Positions 1 through 6,158 of a stretch of 6,158 nt of DNA are shown here, piece by piece; within the stretch, counting starts at the first letter, position 1, and the number at the start of each line of letters is the position of its first letter. Under the pieces are notes generated by a model, which did no database searches, had not been told where the DNA came from, and saw only the letters and a list, made by a program, of their open reading frames with translations. This DNA comes from an uncultured Prevotella sp. (lineage in GTDB: Bacteria; Bacteroidota; Bacteroidia; Bacteroidales; Bacteroidaceae). The stretch covers positions 1-6,158 of the forward strand of contig CAMYZK010000164.1 of assembly GCA_947303825.1 (NCBI GenBank). Direction: 5' to 3'. The position numbers and the translations under genes were made by a program.

Positions 1-737
1 CCGTCAAGGTAGATGGTGGCAGCCTTGCCGTCGATAGTTACTACTACGTGTTTCCACTGGCGTGTAGGCAGACCTGTGGGGCAGTCCAGGATACGCTCTT
101 CGTCGCCGTTCTTCAGTGCAAGCCTCATTTTTGCAGTAGAAGAGCTACTGGTGGTGCGTGGGGTGAGGAAGATGTAGTGGTTGGTGTCGTAGCCGAAGTC
201 GAAGAGCCGCTGCCAGGCACTGGTGCCGTTCATGTTCACCCACATAGCCACAGAGAGAGCCTCCTGGCCTGCAGGCAGTGTAGGCAGCTGTGCATACTGG
301 CTGTTGCTGAATTTCAGCGACTGTGTCCCCTGCTTGCAGTCGTCGGTCCATGTGCCTGTCTTTGCCAGTGCCATGTCTCGTTGGTGTCCGCTCTGGTCGG
401 TAGTGATGCCGTCCATCGTCCATCGTGCCATCATGGCCTTTGTCTTTGGTGCCGATGCATACAGAACGTCCGATGCTTCGCTAATGTTCTGTGCCCTGTC
501 TACTGCCTTTACCTTATACAGGTACGGTATTCCCAATCGGCAGGTGTTGTCAATAAATGGTGGCATGACGTTGCGTGCAATGGTGTTCCATTGAGGGGTC
601 TCACCAAATTCGGCTCTTAGCACAATGTAGCCGGTGAGGTCGCTCTCTGCACCCTTGTCCCAGTTGAGGCTGACGGCAGCAGGCAGCTGTGTTGACGATA
701 GGGACGTGGGCTGTGCGATTGGCCTCCGACTGCTTGG
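1..737 (-). pseudogene. Out-of-frame 3' continuation of the lectin hydrolase: FnIII-like and LamG-like domains, partial at left edge
   Basis: Codons whose first base lies at positions such as 710, 707 and 605 form a frame without stops from 737 to the window start. Its product is clearly protein-like. Residues encoded by about 710-452 form an FnIII-like domain, with PAAVSLNWDKG, then DLTGYIVLRA, then YLYKVKAVDRAQN. About 447-1 encodes a LamG/concanavalin-like jelly roll, with MARWTMDG, LSVAMWVNMNG, WQRLFDFGYD, WKHVVVTIDG and ATIYLDG. Such domains usually bind glycan or act as spacers beside a secreted catalytic domain. There is no plausible start or signal peptide of its own, and the frame overlaps the poor-quality tail of the upstream frame, so this is the rest of the same gene displaced by an indel. 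The protein would continue beyond position 1. The sequence alone cannot tell a true mutation from an assembly error. Confidence 0.75.
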
Positions 738-2280
738 TTACCTGGGTTATCTTCGACGACATGCCGTTGCCGGCCGAAGCCATATAGAGCGCACTCTCAC
801 GGTTGCGTATGTAGTAATAGCCGTCGCCGGCATACTGCAGGTACCACTGCTCGTTGCTCGATGGCTTGTCCTGGGTCCATGCAATGATGCTTGCAGCCGA
901 TGTCGAGAAGTCTTTCACGTTAAGGCGTATGGACTGATTGTTTGCCGACTCGATGTCGAAGAAGCTTAAGTCTCCGCCTGTGCGCTCGCTGTTGCAGGGG
1001 GTCAGAATCCATTGCTGCTGTGGCTTCTTGCTGTAGTTCTGCTGAATGATGTCGCTGCCGCTGGCGGTATATGCCACCGATCCTCCTGTCTTCTTGTTCA
1101 CCAGATGGTATGTTCCGGCAGTGATAGGTGCAGGCGGCACATCCTCTCCCCATGTGATGTCTACCACCCGTTCGGCATTGGTCTGCCCTTTCTGGTAGCC
1201 AGTACCTCCGTTAATCACCATGCGCCACTGTCTGCAGGGACCCTCTCCGTCGAAGTAGACATCTCGGTCAACCGATACAAACCTGTAGCTGGTTGTCTTG
1301 GCCTGCCGCTCCGATGTTCCTATGAACGCCTTAGCGCGTCCGTTGTCGTGGCGATATACCGAGGCTGCCGTCCAGTTGTTGCGGTGCTCACCGTAGGCCA
1401 GTCGCTCGCCATGTCTGCTGATGTCGCAGAACTCTCCGCGTGCTCTGCTGTCGAATCCCCACCAGATGCCTACGGTCATGCCGTACTCCAGTCCTATCAT
1501 GGCCTCTGCCACATTGTGCATCTCGTCGGCATATCCCACCTTTCCGTCTTTTTTCAGCTGTTCGAAGAAACCGGCAAAGGTGTCGAACGAGCCTGCCAGC
1601 TGGTGGGTGTTGCCCCAGTCATACCAATTCTTTCCACCGGTATACCATTCCAGGGCCTTGTCGTTGTTCAGAGTGTTGCCTCCCACCATGGCAATGGTGT
1701 CCATGCGCGGGTACTGCTCTTTCAGTATCTTGGCCACCTGCCACTGCTTCTGCGCTGTGGCTCCTTCTTCATTAGACCAGTAGTCGGGCTCGTTGAAGGG
1801 AGAGATACCTATGATGGGGTGCTTAGAGTTCTTCTGCATCCAGTGCACATGGCTGTTTATCATGGCAGCCCAGTGGTCTATGTCACAACTTTTGTTTTTC
1901 ACAAAGTATTCGTCGGCTCCTGGTTCCTGGTCGGCGGTGAAGACCAGTGGCAGTGTGGTGCTTACCCGGCTGAAGATGGTAGACCTCTGTCTCAAGACGT
2001 TAATTATCTCACTGTTCAGTGCAGAGTCTTTGATGAGGGGTTTGTTGAAGCGGAATGCGGTACGTCCTATTCCGATATTCTCCTTGCCCATGTGGTTGAT
2101 GCCTTTCAGCAGGTTCTGCTCGTTTATCCAGGCCTGGTCCAGTCCCCATGTAGGCTGATAGCGCACTCCTTCCTTGCTGAGGTCGAAGGTAAGGGTTACA
2201 TCGGCCTTGTCTACAACTTGTGCCGTGGCAGGGCAGAGTGTACATGCTGCCAGTGCAATGCTCAGTGCTGTGCGTCTCAT
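601..2280 (-). CDS. Exported clan GH-A-like glycoside hydrolase with ricin-type lectin domain, 5' part of a frameshifted gene
   Basis: The readable product is 559 residues. Residues 1-20 are a signal peptide (cut probably after ATA, before Q21). Residues about 25-380 look like a TIM-barrel hydrolase: GISPFNEPDYW gives a probable acid/base E164 at the expected strand-4 position, YADEMHN offers E253 as nucleophile candidate, and GIWWG (271-275) fits the last barrel strand. The family is not certain; GH157, found in Bacteroides beta-1,3-glucan loci, is one guess, and GH30 is less likely. Residues about 388-520 are a ricin-type beta-trefoil with QQW (422-424) and EQW (477-479) at the ends of its first two subdomains. 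From about residue 522 the sequence becomes cysteine- and arginine-rich and unlike any domain, and it stops at the TGA at 603-601. The real continuation is in another frame. The ATG sits in the upstream gene's stop (ATGA) with no Shine-Dalgarno sequence, implying coupled translation. Confidence 0.75.
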   Translation of the reverse strand: MRRTALSIALAACTLCPATAQVVDKADVTLTFDLSKEGVRYQPTWGLDQAWINEQNLLKGINHMGKENIGIGRTAFRFNKPLIKDSALNSEIINVLRQRSTIFSRVSTTLPLVFTADQEPGADEYFVKNKSCDIDHWAAMINSHVHWMQKNSKHPIIGISPFNEPDYWSNEEGATAQKQWQVAKILKEQYPRMDTIAMVGGNTLNNDKALEWYTGGKNWYDWGNTHQLAGSFDTFAGFFEQLKKDGKVGYADEMHNVAEAMIGLEYGMTVGIWWGFDSRARGEFCDISRHGERLAYGEHRNNWTAASVYRHDNGRAKAFIGTSERQAKTTSYRFVSVDRDVYFDGEGPCRQWRMVINGGTGYQKGQTNAERVVDITWGEDVPPAPITAGTYHLVNKKTGGSVAYTASGSDIIQQNYSKKPQQQWILTPCNSERTGGDLSFFDIESANNQSIRLNVKDFSTSAASIIAWTQDKPSSNEQWYLQYAGDGYYYIRNRESALYMASAGNGMSSKITQVTKQSEANRTAHVPIVNTAACCRQPQLGQGCRERPHRLHCAKSRIW

Positions 2281-5200
2281 TTTGTTATGTGTTTTGTTGC
2301 TTTGTGGTTCTTTACTTTAATGTAGATGCCTGCAGGCTTCTTGTCGGCAGCCTTCTGTCCCTTTAGTGTGTAGAGGGTAGCCTCACTGTCCGAATCGTTG
2401 AGTATGCCGTTGACCGATGCCTCAATATCTTCCTCGGTAACACCTTCTATCGGCATTGTCTCTCCTGTCCAGCTTTCAACTATTGTTACGGGTTTGCTTG
2501 CCGAGTCGCTGAACTTACGAATGAAAGCTCTGAAGTTGCCTATTGCGGGTCGGTCGGTCGAACCTACCTTTTGCCATACTCCGTTGGTCAGCGCGAAAGC
2601 ACCGGCAGGCACACTGCTGCTAACCTTGAAGAATCCTCTCAGGTTGAATGGTCCGTCATTGCGTTTGGTGGTCTTCTCGCCATTCTCCATGAAGTATGCC
2701 ACGTTACTGTCGGCCTTGAAGACGAATGGTACTCCTGCCTCAGTCTGACTGATGGGCTGCAGGCATAGCGACTTGCGGTCGGCTGTTATGGCCACGATAT
2801 TGTAGAATGTGATGCCTGGAGACGGTGTCACGGCGTAAGGCAGGCATGCTACGTCATACTGTCCTGCAGTCACCTCTCGTCGGTAAAGTGGATGGAAGAG
2901 CAGGGTGAAGTCGGTGGCCGCCCACCATCCTTCGCGGTGGTCGCCTTTCGAGCTGGTGCCTCCCAGCTGTCGCCAAGCCAGGTCGGTGGCTCCCTGTTTA
3001 GAGCCTTCGAAGCCTATGGTCACACTACCGTCCTCGTCAACGTATAGGGGCAGTGTGACGAGTTGCTCCCATGGGTCGGTGTTGGGTATGTCCATGAGGT
3101 CAAGTGTCAGTGTGGGCGATGCCAGCGAGTCGGTTCCGTTGGTGATGTATCCATGTTGGTCGCTCAGGCAGTAGTGCTCGGTGGTGGCTAGGCACAGCAG
3201 GGCATAGAGCCCATGTTCCATATTGTCTATCTGCTGGCGTATGGCCATCGTCTGGTTCTCGTTGCCGGTCTTCTCTATGTTCCACCAGGCATTCCAGAAT
3301 GTCTTGCCGTCCTTGTTGTTGATGCGCTGGTCGCCTCCCTGGTAGGTACCCGCCTTTGTCTGCCATCCTGATGTGGACGCAAAGCTGGGGTTCTTCACCT
3401 GGCTTTCAGCCGTTTCCATCATCATGAAGGCATTATATTTGTCTTCCAGTTTGGTTAAGGCATCTTTCATCAGCGACGGGTCAGGCTGGCTTTGCAGTGA
3501 CTCTGTCTCGTCGCATGCAGCAATAAGCTCGTCGCGGCCGGGGAAGGCATATTTCGCAGTCAGTATTCTTGCGTTCTGGCACAGCTTTTTCATCACTGGC
3601 ATGAAGTCTATCGTCAGGCAGATGTCGCTTTCAAGCTTTGTCAGGCTTTCCAGCTCATGCTGTTTCGAGTCGTAGTTGGTGGTCAGTGCCTTGTTGATTG
3701 CAGTACCTAGCTCAGGCATGTACGCAGCAAATGCCTGTATGCGCTGCCTCAGTTTGTCGGCACCGTCGGCTATTGCCTCGTCTTGGTTTTCGAAAAGCTG
3801 GCAAATGGTGATGTTGTCGAACTGTGCCTTGCTATTCAGCGAACGGAATCCCAATATGGCAAAGGCGTTGTCTTGGCTGTTGAAGGTGCTGAACTGTGTG
3901 TTCCATGCCGACCCAGCCTTTGTAAGCGATGCAACTGCCTCTCCCGCTGTCTTGCCGTCGGTACTGAGCAGCAGCTGGCTATAGCTGTTCACCAGGTTGC
4001 ACACGGTGGCCGAGAAGTAGTAGTCTTTCTGTGGCTGAAGGGCGATGGCAGTCTTCACCGACATCTCCGACTCGATGGTCGAGGCGTTGCCCAGGCTCTG
4101 CAGGTAGGGGGTGTCGTCAACGCCTCCTCCTTTGGTCACCTGGAACCATGGCTGTCCCAGCTCGTTGCCCTTGCCGTCGGTCCATCCCTTGGCTTGCATG
4201 GAGAAGTCGCCGTTTGTCAGTATGTTACCGCCCAGGTACATGGTCTTTCCATCGATGGTGATGGCATCGCCTGCCTCCACGTTGTCGCTGGCAGCCATCA
4301 CAATGTTCGAACGTTTCAGGTATCCGTTGCCGTCTTTCTCGGCAACACGGAACTGCCATCCTGTCCTTGCCTCAATGTCTCTTACAATTTGCAGCCCCTC
4401 CATTTCTATGTTGTTGCCGTCGGCATACAGGTCGGCAGCCACCTCCCATGTCTTGCCGCCGTCCTTGCTGCACTCCAGGTTGATGTATTCGTTCATCTCG
4501 CCGTTGTACTCATACCAGGTGAAGTCGGCGCTGTTAAGCTTTTTGTCAAAGTATATATCCAGGTCTTTCGGGGCCTGCTGCTTAGGCAGTTTCGGTACGT
4601 AGCCCACGGTGCCCTTGTATGCCAGCCCACCGTCCAGCTTGGCATACATCTCGCCGGCGGGTGTGAGCTTGTTGTTGTAGTATAGCTTCGAGCAGTTGGC
4701 CTCGCTGTTCCAATAGAAGTAACGCTCAATGTAGTCCCAGTTGTTCAGCTGGTTGCAAATGCGTTGCACGGCATCGCGATTCTGTATGAGTTGCCCCTGT
4801 GTAGGATTGTCGCGGTTATCACCTGTGGCTACGCCGAAGATTCCGTTGTTGTTCCACGATGCACCCCACACCCATTCCGATATCCAAATGGGCCTCTGGT
4901 ACTTGTCTACCCACTGCGTCTTGAAGCTCCACTCGTTGAACGAGCTCTCCGGCCAGTAGCAGTGCAAGTCAATAATGTCGCAACGCCATCCTCGGGCATC
5001 TATCGAGTCCATAAACTCTCTCAGGTGACCCAGCGAACCGTCGTGACTGGAGGGCGAGCATAGTCGCATGCCTGTAGCCATGAGGAACTCCCAGTTGTCC
5101 AGTATCTGCTTTACCGTTTGTGGGTGGTCGTCGGCCGAGTTGCCTGGCTCGTTGTTTGTCTTCAGATGTGGCGAGTAGTTCACCTTTCCGCACTCTTCGG

Positions 5201-5987
5201 CCGAAGGCCAGTTCTCGTATATATGGTGTGGCACGCACTCCGCGTTGGGCAGTCGGCTCTCGCCCAGCGAGAAGCTATAGCACGACGTAGCGTTGAGCGC
5301 ATCTACCACATTGGCTCTCGTATCGTTGGCCAATGCTGGCTTGCCTGCGTCATACCATTTGAAGATGCGGTACGACGATATGCTCCTGTCCAGCACTATC
5401 GGCATCTTTGCCACTTCCAGATCGGCATCGGCAGCAATAAAACATCGGCTGTAGCCCCTTCCTTTGGCTTTCAGCGAGAAGGTCACCATATAGCCGCGTT
5501 TCAGCTTGAACGAGCGTATGCGGTTGTTCAGCTGCTTGTCGGTCAGTGTGTTCATAAAGCCTCCGTCATTGTCCAGACCGAAGTTGTTCGCCGATTCGCC
5601 CTCGAAGTTTGGTTCCGAGTAGACGGTGAGAGGCTTCGTGCTGTTGCCGTAGGGCAGAATTATACATCCCCGGTTGTAGAGCTTCACCTGGCAGTTGGTG
5701 TTGTTCACGGCTTGGACACCGTTTATCTGCACATGTCCAGCAAGGAGCTTTGTTGCCGCTGAGGGTTTTACCGCCTTTAGTATGAGCACGGCATTGTCGG
5801 TGTTCTCAATGTTGACAATGCCGTTGTCGCCGAAAGGTGTTTCTGAAGTGACAATATAGTCTACGTCATCTGTCAGAGTCACTGTGGCATTAACCTCGCT
5901 AACGGTGGTCTTGGTATTGGCAGCTGTCAGCTGTGCGACAGCCAGCAGGGCGGCCATCACTGTAAGGCATCTTCTTAGAATAGTCAT
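2277..5987 (-). CDS. Exported multi-domain GH128-like glycoside hydrolase (probable beta-1,3-glucanase)
   Basis: This gene encodes a 1236-residue protein. Residues 1-23 form a signal peptide (basic LRR, then a hydrophobic stretch ending QLTAAN). Residues about 110-212 are beta-rich, with a crystallin-like look (VYSEPNFEG). Residues about 220-455 match the GH128/Glyco_hydro_cc core: TNNEP gives the probable acid/base E280, followed by SPSSHDG (311-317) and DLHCYW (340-345), and PIWISEW gives the probable nucleophile E371. After this come an FnIII-like domain (about 470-565), a CBM4/9-like jelly roll starting NILTNGDFS (about 588-731), helices resembling FIVAR repeats (about 733-857), a second jelly-roll-like domain (about 862-1031), a Prevotella-type beta domain (about 1032-1160) and a sorting-like tail, LYTLKGQK...PAGIYI (1205-1223). 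Characterised GH128 enzymes cleave beta-1,3-glucans; the substrate here is inferred. I chose the ATG at 5987 because the signal peptide begins there; the frame is open further upstream only from a TTG inside the promoter. The stop overlaps the next start. Confidence 0.85.
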   Translation of the reverse strand: MTILRRCLTVMAALLAVAQLTAANTKTTVSEVNATVTLTDDVDYIVTSETPFGDNGIVNIENTDNAVLILKAVKPSAATKLLAGHVQINGVQAVNNTNCQVKLYNRGCIILPYGNSTKPLTVYSEPNFEGESANNFGLDNDGGFMNTLTDKQLNNRIRSFKLKRGYMVTFSLKAKGRGYSRCFIAADADLEVAKMPIVLDRSISSYRIFKWYDAGKPALANDTRANVVDALNATSCYSFSLGESRLPNAECVPHHIYENWPSAEECGKVNYSPHLKTNNEPGNSADDHPQTVKQILDNWEFLMATGMRLCSPSSHDGSLGHLREFMDSIDARGWRCDIIDLHCYWPESSFNEWSFKTQWVDKYQRPIWISEWVWGASWNNNGIFGVATGDNRDNPTQGQLIQNRDAVQRICNQLNNWDYIERYFYWNSEANCSKLYYNNKLTPAGEMYAKLDGGLAYKGTVGYVPKLPKQQAPKDLDIYFDKKLNSADFTWYEYNGEMNEYINLECSKDGGKTWEVAADLYADGNNIEMEGLQIVRDIEARTGWQFRVAEKDGNGYLKRSNIVMAASDNVEAGDAITIDGKTMYLGGNILTNGDFSMQAKGWTDGKGNELGQPWFQVTKGGGVDDTPYLQSLGNASTIESEMSVKTAIALQPQKDYYFSATVCNLVNSYSQLLLSTDGKTAGEAVASLTKAGSAWNTQFSTFNSQDNAFAILGFRSLNSKAQFDNITICQLFENQDEAIADGADKLRQRIQAFAAYMPELGTAINKALTTNYDSKQHELESLTKLESDICLTIDFMPVMKKLCQNARILTAKYAFPGRDELIAACDETESLQSQPDPSLMKDALTKLEDKYNAFMMMETAESQVKNPSFASTSGWQTKAGTYQGGDQRINNKDGKTFWNAWWNIEKTGNENQTMAIRQQIDNMEHGLYALLCLATTEHYCLSDQHGYITNGTDSLASPTLTLDLMDIPNTDPWEQLVTLPLYVDEDGSVTIGFEGSKQGATDLAWRQLGGTSSKGDHREGWWAATDFTLLFHPLYRREVTAGQYDVACLPYAVTPSPGITFYNIVAITADRKSLCLQPISQTEAGVPFVFKADSNVAYFMENGEKTTKRNDGPFNLRGFFKVSSSVPAGAFALTNGVWQKVGSTDRPAIGNFRAFIRKFSDSASKPVTIVESWTGETMPIEGVTEEDIEASVNGILNDSDSEATLYTLKGQKAADKKPAGIYIKVKNHKATKHITK

Positions 5988-6029
5988 GTCGATTATTATA
6001 GTTTGGTTGTTAATTATCTGAATAGGGTG

Positions 6030-6037
6030 CAAAGATA
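6030..6037 (-). promoter_or_regulatory. Bacteroidota-type -7 promoter box (TATCTTTG) for the hydrolase operon
   Basis: Reading the minus strand, TATCTTTG matches the TAnnTTTG -7 consensus used by the main sigma factor of Bacteroidota. It lies 42 bases before the chosen ATG, so transcription would begin near 6024-6022 and leave a leader of about 36 bases. No good TTTG -33 box is seen at the usual spacing; only a weak ATG-like match occurs at about 6063-6061. An activator may therefore be needed, as is common for glycan-utilisation operons, but this is inference. The same promoter would serve both genes because of their overlap. Confidence 0.65.
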
Positions 6038-6046
6038 AAAAAAAAA
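6037..6046 (-). repeat. Homopolymer of ten T in the promoter spacer
   Basis: Ten consecutive T residues (minus strand) lie immediately upstream of the -7 box, and the last of them is the first base of that box. Any length change would alter the spacing to upstream promoter elements. It may simply be part of the AT-rich promoter. Confidence 0.6.
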
Positions 6047-6158
6047 TATCAATTAATGTCCATTTGACCCAAAAAATTAATATAATATTGTTATAACTGC
6101 ATTTTATGTTGCACTACTTGCACCTGGAGCTTCTGGCAGCAACATGTATATACAATTA
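6038..6158. other. Intergenic region upstream of the operon
   Basis: Bases 6038-6105 are strongly AT-rich and have no open frame of note. Bases 6106-6145 are more GC-rich and resemble the coding sequence in composition, so the tail or start of a neighbouring gene cannot be excluded. Apart from the repeats and promoter listed separately, nothing else is recognised here. Confidence 0.5.
6106..6145. repeat. 7-bp inverted repeat enclosing a TTGCAC direct-repeat pair
   Basis: ATGTTGC (6106-6112) and GCAACAT (6139-6145) are perfect inverted copies separated by 26 bases. On the plus strand, two TTGCAC hexamers (6109-6114 and 6118-6123) are separated by three bases, giving a 9-bp repeat period. The element lies about 70-115 bases upstream of the -7 box, a place where an activator could bind. 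It could equally be chance or the end of an upstream gene. No T-run follows the hairpin on the minus strand, so it does not look like a terminator for a gene arriving from the right. Confidence 0.3.

Noticed and set aside
700..737. Programmed ribosomal frameshift at the lectin/FnIII junction
   Set aside because: No recognised slippery heptamer, stimulatory hairpin or stop-dependent +1 site is visible at the junction, and glycoside hydrolases are not known to use one; a mutation or sequence error is simpler.
2240..2280. Lipoprotein signal (LAAC at residues 10-13) in the second hydrolase
   Set aside because: The motif comes very early for a lipoprotein signal and the hydrophobic stretch continues past the cysteine; cleavage after ATA (residue 20) fits better. 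Lipidation is not fully excluded.
1012..2325. Long plus-strand open frame of 437 codons antisense to the lectin hydrolase
   Set aside because: It lies wholly opposite a gene with clear domains. Its translation is rich in Cys, Val and His without a recognisable domain, and no promoter is seen for it.
3783..4685. Plus-strand open frame of 300 codons antisense to the GH128-like gene
   Set aside because: It mirrors the codon use of the opposite strand, has no domain features and sits inside a well-supported gene.
5988..6032. Upstream extension of the GH128-like gene to a TTG at 6032
   Set aside because: The TTG is part of the TATCTTTG promoter box and the extra residues would bury the signal peptide; the ATG at 5987 fits both.
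6106..6158. Short plus-strand frame from an ATG at 6106 to the window edge, and a minus-strand frame ending in a TAA at 6106-6104
   Set aside because: Only 17-18 codons are visible in either case, with no domain signal, so neither can be supported as a gene.

Overview
The window looks like part of a carbohydrate-utilisation locus from a member of the Bacteroidota, most likely Prevotella or a close relative. Evidence for this is the promoter (a TAnnTTTG-type -7 box, TATCTTTG), start codons without Shine-Dalgarno sequences, large exported multi-domain glycan-active proteins, and a C-terminal tail of the 'LYTLKGQK...PAGIYI' type common in Prevotella secreted proteins. All convincing coding sequence is on the minus strand, so the text below reads from right to left.

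Right edge (about 6158-5988): a non-coding stretch with an AT-rich core. It carries a 7-bp inverted repeat, a close pair of TTGCAC direct repeats (plus strand) and a Bacteroidota promoter. Ten T residues run into the -7 box. The first gene (5987-2277) encodes a 1236-residue exported protein. It has a signal peptide, an N-terminal beta domain, a GH128-type (Glyco_hydro_cc) catalytic domain with both expected glutamates, an FnIII-like domain, a CBM4/9-like domain, a helical spacer, a second jelly-roll-like domain, a Prevotella-type beta domain and a C-terminal sorting-like tail. Known GH128 enzymes are beta-1,3-glucanases, so a laminarin- or curdlan-like glucan is the best guess at substrate.

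The second gene starts inside the stop codon of the first (ATGA, 4-bp overlap), so the two are almost certainly co-transcribed and translationally coupled. It encodes another exported enzyme: a clan GH-A-like TIM barrel with an NEP motif, whose family I cannot name with certainty, followed by a ricin-type beta-trefoil. At the end of the trefoil the reading frame breaks (between about 737 and 700). The original frame stops at 603-601 after a stretch of non-protein-like sequence. The adjacent frame carries a clean FnIII-like domain and a LamG-like domain that run off the left edge. The gene is therefore broken in this sequence, either in the genome or through an assembly or sequencing error.

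Together the genes look like a two-enzyme operon whose secreted, lectin-bearing hydrolases attack an extracellular polysaccharide. No SusC/SusD pair, regulator, RNA gene, CRISPR array or mobile element is visible.
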